Positions 44,501 through 49,300 of a stretch of 64,000 bases of DNA are shown here, piece after piece. The notes under the pieces were generated by a model. It was given only the letters and a program-made list of their open reading frames with translations, ran no database searches and was not told where the DNA came from. The translations under genes were made by a program, and so were the position numbers. The DNA comes from Prostheceraeus crozeri (lineage: Eukaryota > Platyhelminthes > Polycladida > Euryleptidae): contig CAJQUW010011280.1 of the NCBI GenBank assembly GCA_907163375.1, forward strand, positions 496,001-560,000, read 5' to 3'. How positions within the stretch are numbered: position 1 is the first letter of the stretch; every line of letters starts with the position of its first letter.

Positions 44501-46337
44501 ATGACATTTATCATCCGAGTGGAGGAGACCTGTTGAGGGGAACCTTTGGAAGATGCAATCGAGAGCTAGTCATCGACGATGTATGGGTTAATTTTTTTCA
44601 AGTCGAGGTTTTGCTTATTGACGTTTTGGAAAGGTGTTCTGCCGCTCCTGGTACTTTGTTGCAGCCATCTGAATACGCTACTGCTCACACATCCGGAATT
44701 GTGCATCAATGATGCTTCTACAGATGTCAACTATCCTCGTGAAGACCGGTTCTCAAACGAACTAGCATTTCATTTTGTCTCTGGTGTGACCTTTGGTGCG
44801 CAGGTGTGATCGAGGCCAAGAAGGCTTCTCTTCTCTACTAAATCACCGAGTGAAAAGACAATCCGTTTTTCACTATCACGATTCATTTCCTCAACTATTG
44901 CAAGCTTTGCATGTAGCAGTGTCTCTGCACTTTTGCTTGACGGATTTTCTCTACTAAATCACCGAGTGAAAAGACAATCCGTTTTTCACTATCACGATTC
45001 ATTTCCTCAACTATTGCAAGCTTTGCATGTAGCAGTGTCTCTGCACTTTTGCTTGACGGAGAAAGTTGACATCAAGACAGCGACAGCTATGCACGAGGAT
45101 AAATAATTTGTCATCATATTTCGGGTTCCAGCAAAAATGATAGGACTCCGGGACTCCGACTCCGCATCCCTAATCTGAAGCCGTATAGCCACTTGTTTAT
45201 GTATGTATTTAGTTACTATTAGCACAGAAGCGGATATCTATGATAAATCAATAGTTCTCAACAGTTTTGAAGATTGAATTAACTGGAAATCTAGCATGTA
45301 ACACGATCAATACATAGCTATCATATCCGTCTTAAAATCCTGTGAGAACTATGAAACAGATGCGAATGAGCTGTAGAATGCGGGGTGGGGCGTACATTTC
45401 TTCGTCGAGTGTATGCTACCATCAATAATTTTCTACTAATTAAATGTCCTAGAACCCACCATTTTCACGATACTTAGGTCAAGTCGAAAGGCCCACTCGG
45501 AAACATGAGAATGAATAGGCCTACCATGCCTGGTAATAGGCCTAGGTCAGCAGGACCCAATTTGCCTTAAAATTCAATAGTCCTACTCAGCGCCCTCCTT
45601 CGGAGTCAATTTACTGTCTGGAGATAATTATTCAGGAAAAAATAGGCCGACACTACCTTGTGACCACCAATCATCAATGAGATTCATGAGACTGAGTATT
45701 CTAGGACAGCAAAAACTTTTAGGGAGGACTATTACACGAGTTCTCCACGTCGATTGAGTGGATGATAAGCTTTGACTTTTTACTGCTTCCATTTGTTTGT
45801 GACTTTTTAAGGCTTTTCAGTTAGCGCATCTACTCTGCCTCATCACTGTCCACTGCTAGTGTGATACACATTTGGCTTGAAAATACAAACACACCTTGTT
45901 GTCATTCATATGGGGCTACATTCTCACGGTTTCCTGTCACAGCAAATAGAGTATTATATGTAAATTTGAACCACTTATCACACACCTGTCATCAAATTGC
46001 TGGCTACTTTGACTTGAGAAATAAGCAAGCTAGTTTCAGCAACTCCATGCAGTTAGCGTAAACTGTAAGTCATAAATTAAACTTAAGTCTACATTTTCGA
46101 CTAGGAAAAAAAGTTCTACTTCTTCAATGAAATCACACTATAAGCATTCACAAGATATCATACTTCATAAAAAAGATAATCACCTTTCTCATCCTCAAGT
46201 GAAGTCAAAGAAGACTTGTACTTTTCAACGTCTTCAGATATGCTTGACACTGCAATATGGATTTTTTCTCTTACTTCTGCAGAAATTGCCTCCCACTCAT
46301 CATCTTTTAGCAGCAAAGTGCCTTTAGTGTCTTCCAT
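2189..46337 (-). CDS. TPR: TPR/Megator nuclear-basket nucleoporin, 26 exons, 3' end missing
   Basis: Spliced gene on the minus strand. Known family role: TPR is the coiled-coil scaffold filament of the nuclear pore basket, acting in mRNA export, in perinuclear organisation and as a platform for spindle checkpoint proteins. Seen here: 26 exons with GT-AG boundaries and consistent phases give 1703 codons of almost pure heptad-type sequence. Diagnostic segments match TPR in order: the ALEIKK/ERMAPAAAAASRLL block (exon 10), EEKAPVLRRQREE (exon 11), LLKELERARGG (exon 12), RQRDMYKMLLS (exon 14), LLTNLRSIENALERR (exon 15), VVRYLRREKELAE (exon 21) and EIAKKYKSEAEALK (exon 24). TPR and Megator are about 2300-2400 residues, so roughly the last quarter (acidic, disordered tail) is absent and probably lies below position 1. 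Introns range from 65 bp to 4.4 kb and are loaded with transposons. Small extra phase-0 exons could have been missed. The family call is very secure. Confidence 0.95.
2623..2774 (-). CDS. TPR: TPR exon 25
   Basis: Residues 1531-1581. Coil with QNEEL-type heptads (NQLTTLQTENKAIKTRLQEL). Acceptor TTTTTAG, donor GTAATG. Phase 1 in, 0 out. Only 68 bp of intron separates it from exon 26. Confidence 0.88.
2925..4318 (-). mobile_element. Tc1-like DNA transposon (tentative ends)
   Basis: Element boundaries are inferred from the short inverted match TACTCATTGA(C/T)A at 2923-2936 and its complement ending at 4320, each next to a TA as expected for Tc1/mariner target duplication. The ends are short and imperfect, so the limits are tentative; the transposase inside is certain. 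It lies in TPR intron 24, same strand as the gene. Length 1394 bp suits a Tc1 element. Confidence 0.5.
3039..4061 (-). pseudogene. Tc1-like transposase with one in-frame stop
   Basis: About 340 codons in a single frame, full Tc1 length, with only one nonsense codon (TGA at 3753-3755). N-terminal paired-type helix-turn-helix (residues about 5-35, SCASVAEELQLSRVVVWRWW), GRPRKS hook, second HTH, then DDE domain. Catalytic residues are all present: D in WTDESRF, D in FQEDNARPH, E in SPIEQVWDEL, with 34 residues between the last two (DD34E). A recognisable N-terminal extension (DQFTRG) lies just upstream of the ATG in the same frame, but an ATG further up is out of phase. A one-base change near the start is therefore likely. 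The protein is very probably dead but the copy is young. Confidence 0.93.
4783..4913 (-). CDS. TPR: TPR exon 24
   Basis: Residues 1487-1530 plus one base. LREIAKKYKSEAEALKK matches the conserved K-I-RRYKTQYEEL motif of TPR. Donor GTGAGT. Intron 24, which follows it in the transcript, holds a Tc1-like transposon. Confidence 0.93.
4914..5745. other. TPR intron 23, nothing recognised
   Basis: AT-rich intron sequence. I see no coding relic, repeat or terminal inverted repeat in it. Confidence 0.5.
5746..5934 (-). CDS. TPR: TPR exon 23
   Basis: Residues 1424-1486 plus two bases. Continuous coil (SEVKRLNESLTEKEKLMQEL). Acceptor GATTTCAG; phase 2 in and out. Fits the segment after the Trp-containing exon in TPR. 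Confidence 0.9.
6279..7072. mobile_element. 794-bp element with 81-bp terminal inverted repeats
   Basis: Positions 6279-6359 and 6992-7072 are inverted copies of each other (outermost bases CAATATTCTGACAATT) with about five mismatches in 81. The interior has no transposase. It contains a purine-rich low-complexity run (GAAAAAA units, about 6620-6690). No clear target duplication was found, so the superfamily is unassigned. It lies in TPR intron 22, which otherwise (5935-6278, 7073-8028) shows nothing. Confidence 0.7.
8029..8351 (-). CDS. TPR: TPR exon 22
   Basis: Residues 1317-1423 plus two bases. LLTESNRLMRSERSNIE and LQEENERWKKRCARLIERQ match the N-MLREEKERLE and W-RNQHL parts of TPR, including the single Trp. 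Leaves phase 2 at GTAAGT. Confidence 0.95.
9478..9868 (+). mobile_element. LINE (non-LTR) ORF2 C-terminal fragment
   Basis: The stretch reads RSVLTSGCESWGALN in one frame, then after a frame change KDTVSKFMKHRRLTWFGHVLRM, followed by basic GQRKRGRQKMTWKRRL. This is the standard C-terminal tail of endonuclease/reverse-transcriptase ORFs of non-LTR retrotransposons (V-x-GCE-W, then RRL-WFGH-LRM, then RGR---TW). The catalytic RT domain is missing, so this is a 5'-truncated, frameshifted copy as usual for LINEs. It sits antisense in TPR intron 21. Some decayed 3' sequence may run to about 10000. Confidence 0.85.
10954..11220 (-). CDS. TPR: TPR exon 21
   Basis: Residues 1228-1316 (89 codons). A Ser/Asp-rich break is followed by DLLQVVRYLRREKELAEIE, one of the most conserved strings in TPR (E-L-RF-RREKEIAE type). 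Ends LREELNSERERNK at GTATGC. Confidence 0.96.
11829..12683 (+). mobile_element. Internally deleted mariner-type element, long TIRs
   Basis: Ends CAGGGCGAATCAAAAG and its imperfect complement near 12683, each flanked by TA (11827-11828 and 12684-12685). The inverted repeats extend roughly 140 bp. The interior keeps a transposase start (about 12211-12260, ELLKLYHQNGEN, an HTH-like N-terminus) and a C-terminal end (about 12280-12423, SRITNEVALLNQSELINAI ... ending at TAA), with the catalytic middle gone. This is an 855-bp non-autonomous derivative. A 43-bp unit starting at 12088 is tandemly doubled next to the start. TPR intron 20. Confidence 0.82.
12928..13125 (-). CDS. TPR: TPR exon 20
   Basis: Residues 1162-1227 (66 codons). 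LTAEREQWKKEAEIA and ENNEYQEQIERV correspond to the S-WEERE...LHDQIEKL segment of the family. Donor GTGAAT. Confidence 0.92.
13126..13939. other. TPR intron 19, nothing recognised
   Basis: No coding relic or inverted repeat was noticed. Confidence 0.4.
13940..14182 (-). CDS. TPR: TPR exon 19
   Basis: Residues 1081-1161 (81 codons). Ends DKYQAELKQHAEDVCQL, matching the TPR K-YE-EL-x-HAADV motif. Phase 0 both ends. Confidence 0.93.
14489..14985. repeat. Probable hAT-like remnant
   Basis: Begins CAGTGTTTCCAAAACT, the typical start of many hAT elements, followed by a C-rich tract. A second tract of pure C runs sits near 14932-14972. No matching right end or 8-bp duplication was found, so this is a partial or eroded copy in TPR intron 18. 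Confidence 0.4.
15101..15249 (-). CDS. TPR: TPR exon 18
   Basis: Residues 1031-1080. Contains ASLQEEIERLNAQKTEL and ends NQTT at GTAAGT. Acceptor AATCTAG, phase 1 in and phase 0 out. Confidence 0.85.
15963..16112 (-). CDS. TPR: TPR exon 17
   Basis: Residues 981-1030 plus one base. Coiled coil with SETTEQQLEEQSKVLKLL. The open frame runs on to 15874, but the strong donor C|GTAAGCG at 15961-15962 is the only one nearby whose phase (1) fits exon 18. I therefore ended the exon there. Other GT sites further on are in the wrong phase. Confidence 0.8.
16202..16346 (-). CDS. TPR: TPR exon 16
   Basis: Residues 933-980 plus one base. A short polar interruption (DASGKRKNTSDAGAN) precedes EIEHLKKQLKELEVEKS. 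This matches the small non-coil break in TPR ahead of the next coil. Confidence 0.88.
16347..17466. other. TPR intron 15, nothing recognised
   Basis: Short open stretches on both strands look accidental. No repeat ends were seen. Confidence 0.4.
17467..17745 (-). CDS. TPR: TPR exon 15
   Basis: Residues 840-932 (93 codons). Starts EMLLTNLRSIENALERRDNE, the conserved N-LLLTNLQ-I family segment, then charged coil to STKEQVNTLE. Phase 0 both ends. Confidence 0.95.
17746..18525. other. TPR intron 14, nothing recognised
   Basis: AT-rich, without coding similarity or inverted repeats that I can see. Confidence 0.4.
18526..19200 (-). CDS. TPR: TPR exon 14
   Basis: The largest exon: 225 codons, residues 615-839. 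It opens with EIVTRQRDMYKMLLSHNG, the hallmark R-Q-R-D-M-Y motif of TPR, followed by a Ser/Thr/Pro-rich linker (about residues 640-690) and then a continuous coiled coil from KLQQLEENRATLL. The position of the motif near residue 620 agrees with the known proteins. Confidence 0.96.
19318..19402 (-). CDS. TPR: TPR exon 13
   Basis: Residues 586-614. Codes AELANQLEEIRSQYETIQ, entering in phase 2 and leaving in phase 0 at GTAAGT. TTTGCAG acceptor with a run of pyrimidines. Confidence 0.9.
20012..20274 (-). CDS. TPR: TPR exon 12
   Basis: Residues 499-585 plus two bases. Begins VQSLLKELERARGG and continues with an acidic loop (DDDEMPGDEM) and Ser-rich patch before the coil resumes at AMQEQNMKLREVV. 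This matches the loop after ELEEARG in TPR. Leaves in phase 2 at GTAAGT. Confidence 0.93.
21090..21885 (-). pseudogene. hAT-superfamily transposase C-terminal relic
   Basis: Minus-strand coding remains in several frames. Around 21840-21700 they read SDAQKSFNALSASDQSTV and LLDYLPFGNDF. Around 21640-21510 comes VNVAADLLPSVISPEERT, then SFPTFVKLA. At about 21490-21380 the frame moves to TANADVYRNSMLPDI followed by SNLRKETVRTLAVSK. The order SFPT..., then NADV-R...., then R--L--ETV--L matches the C-terminal dimerisation region of hAT-type transposases. Several frameshifts and stops show it is dead. The final Lys/Glu-rich 60 residues form a coiled tail. TPR intron 11. Confidence 0.6.
22323..22559 (-). 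CDS. TPR: TPR exon 11
   Basis: Residues 420-498 (79 codons). Contains EIEEKAPVLRRQREEFEQ, almost the same as the family consensus. Ends at a strong GTATGT donor. Phase 0 both ends. Confidence 0.94.
22719..23211. mobile_element. Short hAT-like non-autonomous element
   Basis: Left end CAGTGTTTCCCAAGCT; right end is the complement (TTTGAGAAACACT). Both ends carry several copies of GTGGTACG(C/T)G, with GCGTACCAC in opposite orientation, giving subterminal repeats as is usual in hAT elements. No exact 8-bp duplication could be shown. TPR intron 10. Confidence 0.6.
23953..24036 (-). repeat. Duplicated copy of TPR exon 10 donor region
   Basis: About 84 bp nearly identical to 24506-24591, in the same orientation. 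The original copy contains the 3' splice-proximal bases and donor of TPR exon 10 (CAG|GTAGGACA). This copy, 0.55 kb further into intron 10, therefore carries a decoy donor. Confidence 0.8.
24587..24882 (-). CDS. TPR: TPR exon 10
   Basis: Residues 321-419. Holds the best family signature: a coiled coil, then an Ala-rich break (ERMAPAAAAASRLLKRG) and KTLTQIYTEYVDMYNALE, corresponding to the conserved non-coil region of TPR (MSPTAAAVAKI-type). The donor sequence is duplicated 0.55 kb away inside the next intron, forming a decoy. Confidence 0.94.
24883..26385. other. TPR intron 9, nothing recognised
   Basis: AT-rich intron. Minus-strand open stretches near 24950-25390 have no recognisable domain. 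Confidence 0.4.
26386..26473 (-). CDS. TPR: TPR exon 9
   Basis: Residues 292-320 plus one base. Contains KYEEAIEELQRIVKQASD, aligned with the TPR segment after LYK. Enters phase 0, leaves phase 1 at GTAAAT. The intron 8 that precedes it carries the old Penelope element. Confidence 0.87.
26700..30120 (+). mobile_element. Degenerate Penelope-like retroelement, interrupted
   Basis: Antisense to TPR in intron 8. In order: an N-terminal region (26719-27250, ending KYPRHTNLTMPDQNLELEL), the RT start PRFYHLIKAHRNADSLKIR (27565), a fingers/palm part with RLLTSLLST, the GLLMNGFPSF/DCSFHG region near 27954-28010, a piece resembling NSLSFLDFxVS (about 28180-28240), and after an insertion the C-terminal GIY-YIG endonuclease (about 29875-29960, KFYIGSTTRHLQN). 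These modules and their order identify a Penelope-like element. Stops and frameshifts throughout mean it is inactive and old. The 28310-29512 segment is foreign. Confidence 0.85.
28310..29512. mobile_element. hAT-like non-autonomous insertion within the Penelope relic
   Basis: Bounded by CAGGGTGGCTAAC (28310-28322) and its exact complement GTTAGCCACCCTG (29500-29512). Next to each end are copies of GCAGGACTTTTGCA in opposite orientation. The coding remains of the Penelope element stop at the left end and resume at the right end, so this was inserted later. The flanking 8-mers (TTCACCAG and AACAGAAG) share only four positions, so no target duplication is proven. The interior has no clear transposase. 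Confidence 0.72.
30367..30447 (-). CDS. TPR: TPR exon 8
   Basis: Residues 265-291 (27 codons): NLYRSELEAQKKLTDLYK. This matches the conserved TPR stretch with a small polar helix ending in L-x-x-LYK. Donor GTTCGT is weak but has the obligate GT. Phase 0 at both ends. Confidence 0.87.
30448..31705. other. TPR intron 7, nothing recognised
   Basis: No coding similarity and no repeat ends with partners were found. Confidence 0.4.
31706..31798 (-). CDS. TPR: TPR exon 7
   Basis: Residues 234-264 (31 codons): KLRETVDMQKKTIEELTKK. Coiled coil, phase 0 at both ends, ATTTCAG acceptor and GTAAGA donor. Confidence 0.87.
31799..34267. other. TPR intron 6, nothing recognised
   Basis: 2.5 kb of AT-rich intron. 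The 107- and 122-codon open stretches near 33406-33912 lie on opposite strands over each other and show no domain. I regard them as chance. Confidence 0.4.
34268..34318 (-). CDS. TPR: TPR exon 6
   Basis: A 17-codon exon, residues 217-233 (LLQLEGDIEVKG). Very short 65-bp intron 5 before it. GTAAGT donor, phase 0 at both ends. Confidence 0.8.
34384..34497 (-). CDS. TPR: TPR exon 5
   Basis: Residues 179-216 (38 codons). Contains SIDQISWLEQQVKEKSEQV, matching the conserved family segment with a single Trp followed by Leu/Glu heptads. The acceptor AATTTCAG lies only 37 nt downstream (in the transcript) of a perfect hairpin in intron 4. Confidence 0.88.
34535..34743. repeat. Perfect inverted repeat (86-bp arms, 37-bp loop)
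   Basis: Arms 34535-34620 and 34658-34743 are exact reverse complements over all 86 bp; loop 34621-34657. A 14-bp direct repeat (ATTCTCTATGATAT) stands at 34523-34536 and 34770-34783, bracketing the hairpin plus 26 bp, like a target duplication. It lies in TPR intron 4, with its inner edge 37 nt from the exon 5 acceptor. Read on the plus strand, the right arm is open from ATG at 34655 to a TAA (LKALAKNLGGFLFALGY... composition), hinting that the arm came from coding DNA. I do not recognise it. Confidence 0.95.
34840..34912. repeat. TTCCCGGGAA-rich tract
   Basis: Three copies of TTCCC(GGG) palindromic units (GATTCCCGGGAAAT, ATTCCCGGGAAAA and a partial one) sit within 70 bp. Such motifs occur at the ends of some hAT elements, but no partner end is visible. 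Confidence 0.35.
35390..35653 (+). pseudogene. Unrecognised coding relic, plus strand
   Basis: Open stretch of clearly protein-like composition: ERTIFENIATLCPLYQTNPV at about 35398-35457, continuing to ACAMSASYRG, then in the next frame MLSNKFTLEWFESLHNLHES and WLVKDYYIIDMGV, ending at TAA. One frameshift interrupts it near 35505. GC content is visibly higher than in the neighbouring intron. I do not recognise the family. It faces the minus-strand relic below, so the two are convergent. Confidence 0.4.
35700..36440 (-). pseudogene. Unrecognised coding relic, minus strand, frameshifted
   Basis: Three overlapping open stretches read in sequence. About 36440-36215 contains FELPYNAPEAWRTKYEQGHN and DVRVFDINQKPLLMDDLGV. 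About 36215-35951 continues VCGVHIADQIGKLGKFASLQL and a Pro-rich linker. About 35910-35740 reads LDLLLEHAQEYLSSQF and MRAKLLDEIGGNMMDFYARE. Two frame changes separate them. Codon use and GC content differ from the AT-rich intron. Upstream (36640-36700 on the minus strand) AATAAA followed by GC-richer sequence could be an LTR-like or viral regulatory segment, but this is weak. No domain is recognised; a large DNA transposon or integrated virus remnant are possibilities, unproven. Confidence 0.4.
36441..37060. other. Rest of the GC-richer block in TPR intron 4
   Basis: Plus-strand open stretches at 36630-36860 and 36860-37048 run almost back to back (CKRERALYLQYYTPVLG; then MAPKAQLTTLSRITPLP). 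They have no known domain. They may belong to the same inserted block as the two relics before it. Confidence 0.3.
37256..37456 (-). CDS. TPR: TPR exon 4
   Basis: Residues 112-178 (67 codons, phase 0 both ends). Highly charged helix with DREMALIREDRDRIRQEW. Corresponds to the TPR segment rich in EKRDLIR-type heptads. CTTTCAG acceptor and GTATGT donor. Confidence 0.88.
37828..39554. mobile_element. 1.7-kb hAT-type non-autonomous element
   Basis: Ends CAGGGTTGGC and GCCAACCCTG are exact complements. The flanking 8-mers ATGCTTAT (37820-37827) and ATCCTTAT (39555-39562) agree at seven of eight positions, as an aged hAT target duplication. Subterminal copies of GGTTTTTGCC / GGTAAAAACC occur on both sides. 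No transposase coding was recognised inside. TPR intron 3. Confidence 0.8.
39563..41026. other. Rest of TPR intron 3, nothing recognised
   Basis: Short minus-strand open stretches at 39795-39980, 40030-40212 and 40574-40831 have no known domain. Confidence 0.35.
41027..41245. repeat. Dispersed single-arm copy of the 51.7-kb foldback repeat
   Basis: About 220 bp recognisably similar to one arm of the inverted repeat at 51659-52380 (shared: TACGAATC(A/G)GCACGTCTGCCGAG, CCTCTTCTTGTCAGACA, AATGGGACGCA). Diverged and without its partner arm. It lies just above TPR exon 3's acceptor, in intron 3 territory. Confidence 0.75.
41404..41477 (-). CDS. TPR: TPR exon 3
   Basis: Residues 87-111, GEQLTTKDEEITDLKQNV. 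The 74-nt exon enters in phase 1 and ends in phase 0 at a GTAAGA donor. Together with exon 2 it encodes the start of the long N-terminal coiled coil. Confidence 0.82.
41687..41791 (-). CDS. TPR: TPR exon 2
   Basis: Residues 52-86, containing KVSELQTEIDSL and KELRETVANK, both typical coiled coil. Acceptor TTGCAG at the high end; GTAAGG donor at the low end. Phase 1 in, phase 1 out. The 4.4-kb intron 1 before it is the largest in the model. Confidence 0.82.
42262..42379. repeat. 118-bp MITE-like insertion
   Basis: Starts CAGGGATG and ends CATCCCTG, with weaker complementarity inwards. No clear target duplication. TPR intron 1. Confidence 0.4.
42380..44830. other. TPR intron 1, unassigned
   Basis: No gene supported. 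Around 44420-44510 the plus strand reads ECFVHNIFAVDETPFHRLY, which faintly recalls the first DDE motif of pogo-like transposases, but nothing before or after supports it. Confidence 0.3.
44831..45060. repeat. Tandem duplication, 116-bp period
   Basis: 44831-44944 and 44947-45060 are identical over 114 bp (start TTCTCTACTAAATCACC, end GCTTGACGGA). The second copy continues into unique sequence. Recent slip or unequal exchange in TPR intron 1. Confidence 0.92.
46184..46337 (-). CDS. TPR: TPR exon 1 (start codon)
   Basis: Codons 1-51 plus one base. The frame is open upstream to 46547, but I chose the ATG at 46337 because it has G at -3 and G at +4 and is followed by a soluble acidic segment beginning MEDTKGTLLL. 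The upstream in-frame part is hydrophobic and Ser/Arg-rich and unlike TPR. The exon ends after one base of a codon at a GTGATT donor and joins exon 2 in phase 1. A 5' UTR exon above 46337 was not resolved. Confidence 0.75.
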
Positions 46338-49300
46338 GTCATCTGAATGGAAGCTTTGAGTGGATATAACTCTACTTCTGCGCGAGTAAATACTGGTCTT
46401 GTTAATTGCGACTTTTTGAAATATGCTAGATAAAAACAAGAAAAATATAAATAATTTGACGTATAAATCAGAACATTTTTTAGTGCCATGGCCACGCATG
46501 ATTTCTCTATTAGAGCAAGTCAAGACTGTCCAAAACACAGCGATCATTGGAGTAATAGAGCAATTAATTATAGTTCAAAGCACGTGCACCGTAGATCTCG
46601 TCATTGACAATATTGGAAAAGTTAATAGAAATCTAACTGTAATGAATAATTTCGGGTCTGCATTCAGGTTCAACACAAGACCCAAATCAAAGGATCCTCC
46701 ACAATCGGGAGTGTCACGTCACCCCATGGCATGTCATCAGACAGCGAATCTTCTTGTGACCCAAGACATGGGTTTCACAGTACACAAGCAGGCCAATCAT
46801 TGCATTCCTCTGTCGATCATAGAAAGCGTGACCATCCGCCAGCTTCATCCACATCCAGCTTCTGACTTATGTGCTCAGAAGGAACGATTATTTCTTCTCC
46901 GTTGTGCTTATTATTTCTTTATTTCTTCGTTCAATACATTTCTACATATTTCATGCCTCTTTGAATTTATTGTGTATATGTGCAAGCACTATACTTTTCA
47001 ATTGTAAGTAACAGGTGATTGTTATTATATTTTATACAGAACCTCAAATACTTGTTCGGACGTCTCGATTCGAGACGAGCAGCTGCCAGCTTTTTCCGTT
47101 GTAAATGCATCACTGTGTTAGACACCATTATCTACATTATGCACGTAGTTTGCATAGCCATATAAATGTTCGTTCCCACTCCCGGCAGCTGGTACAGTCG
47201 CAAATAGTGGCAAATTTTAGCGATGTTGCAATGAAATGAAAATTGATATTTTTCAAAAGATATCTTGTGTAGGTGCAATGCAAGTAGCATGATATGAGGT
47301 GCAAATGCTGTATGTCATGTAAGTATGCCTTCAGTACAAAAGTTCTATCGAATTCATAGAACGCGACTTAATTGTCATCATCAAACTCAATTTTTGCTGG
47401 TATAAAGCTGATGTGGATATGTTAAATTATACATCATTAGCAATTGCAGATGGTGGACCTAAACGGAGTTCTAAACTGCACTTTGAATGTGTCACGGATG
47501 ATTTTCAGCTGTCAAAATGTCGTTTCTCAGCATTGGTGTGCTTTGAAAGTTAGATTACATGAAATTGAGTATTAGTTTGTATCAAAAAGTGATGATAATG
47601 CATTAGGGCAATGGATCCAGGGGACCCTGCATGGCAGGCGGAGCAAAATTTTTTCTAGGTCAGGACAACCGTTAATGAGAATACTTTCTTAAGCATGATC
47701 ATATCACAAAGCCTGCCCCTGAAAGAGAAAAGCATCATAATCAAAGACAGAGATCACAATTGACTTTAAAAGATGCACCCGGGTACACATTACTATTCAG
47801 ATTCATGAAATGAAATATATATTTAGTGAATCATGAAATGATACTGATGAAAACTGAATTAAAAACTTGAATTTTCAGCCAAGAGGCACAAGAAGATTTC
47901 AACTTTTCCTTGAAGACTTATATTACATGGTTTATGAAATTTCCTTGATCACATCAATCTCCGTTTAATAAAGAGGATGCAGCTGTTACAGGCTGCTAGC
48001 AAACTTTATTCCCTTGATATCTATGAGTCTCATACTACTTATAAGGGCAATTCCACTTGTTCGTACGTTACATTTTGGAGCATATATATATATGTACATA
48101 TTTTGATGGAAAACGGATATTTATCAGCAGACGTTGCCATGCACCTGCAAAGCTACATGTATTGTAGTTAATACGAAGAGACTTGATTCTTTCAAATGTA
48201 TATTTATCATGGAGAAAAAAGTGTTTAAAGCCATCGTTCGTACGTTTCACTTAGAGACACGAAAAACACGTACTCAAAATTTTCTGCTCTCCTACAATTG
48301 ATAGAATATTTCTCAGAAATATAATTGATGATCCACTTTACTACGTGAATGCATAGTTGTCATGATGAAGCAAGTGGATGAGCCTCACGATGCATTTAAA
48401 AAACGTTCGTGCGTTGCATAGTGAAGGTTATCATTTCAGCACTGTCCCTTAATTTGTTGATTGCTTGGGTGCAGCAGGAAATGTAAGTTTATGCCATATA
48501 TGCCGCATCCGTAGCAGAGGCCTAATTAATTTGAGAAACTGCTCATTGGAATTTATTGGAAAACATGTCCAATCTTATAGCTTCTCCATTTTCTCGTAGT
48601 TTCGTATCTTTGCGGATTTAAGTCGAGTTACTTTAGAAGTATGAGGTAAACTTTGTGTTGTACATACCTGAATTTTCCGATTTCATAATAAACTCATAAA
48701 TTCCATAATATCGTTATAAGGAAAATACAATTTTTAATTAGTTTAATGAAAGTCGAAGCAGGGTATTTTAATAAATTCATATAAAACATCGACCTACATG
48801 CTGTCAAAATACGTTTTACAGAAACTTTGGACAACAATGAGCAAACAGACCTGTGCTTCCTTTTGCACCTTCAACTTTGAAACCGCTCTCGCGTGCTTGA
48901 ACTTAAACGACACTCTGTACAACTTCTATCAAAATCTGCACCGCTTTTAAACAAAAGAGTGTGCGTCACAGGCCTTCAAATTGAGCAAACTGTAAGCTTA
49001 TGCAACCTCTAAGCCGTTAGTCTGGACAAATTGATAGAATACATAATTTTACCATATCTTCAACATACTCGAGTGAGGAGAAGTGTCGTGAGATCAGAAT
49101 TTACATTGCATAAATGTAATCTTACATCTCATCTTTCTGTCTCTTTTATGAATCGTCCTTTATCTACATCTTTTATCTTTATCGCCCTTTTTTTAATATA
49201 ATTTTACGTCCTAGATAAGGAGTTGTATTTATAGCAACTGAATTTTGTAGGCAATCTATGAATGATGAAGCTTGCTTAACGAAATTTTGTGTGTATCGCA

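Noticed and set aside
44419-44712. Possible pogo-like DDE motif (AVDETPF) on the plus strand
   Set aside because: Only one short motif-like match; no HTH, no second or third catalytic motif, and frame closed after a few codons.
46423-47007. 194-codon plus-strand open stretch just upstream of TPR
   Set aside because: No domain, mixed composition and a hydrophobic end without signal-peptide layout. It overlaps the probable TPR 5' region. Chance open frame is the simplest reading.
48080-48100. TA-rich run as a promoter TATA box
   Set aside because: A simple TA microsatellite with no gene start near it.
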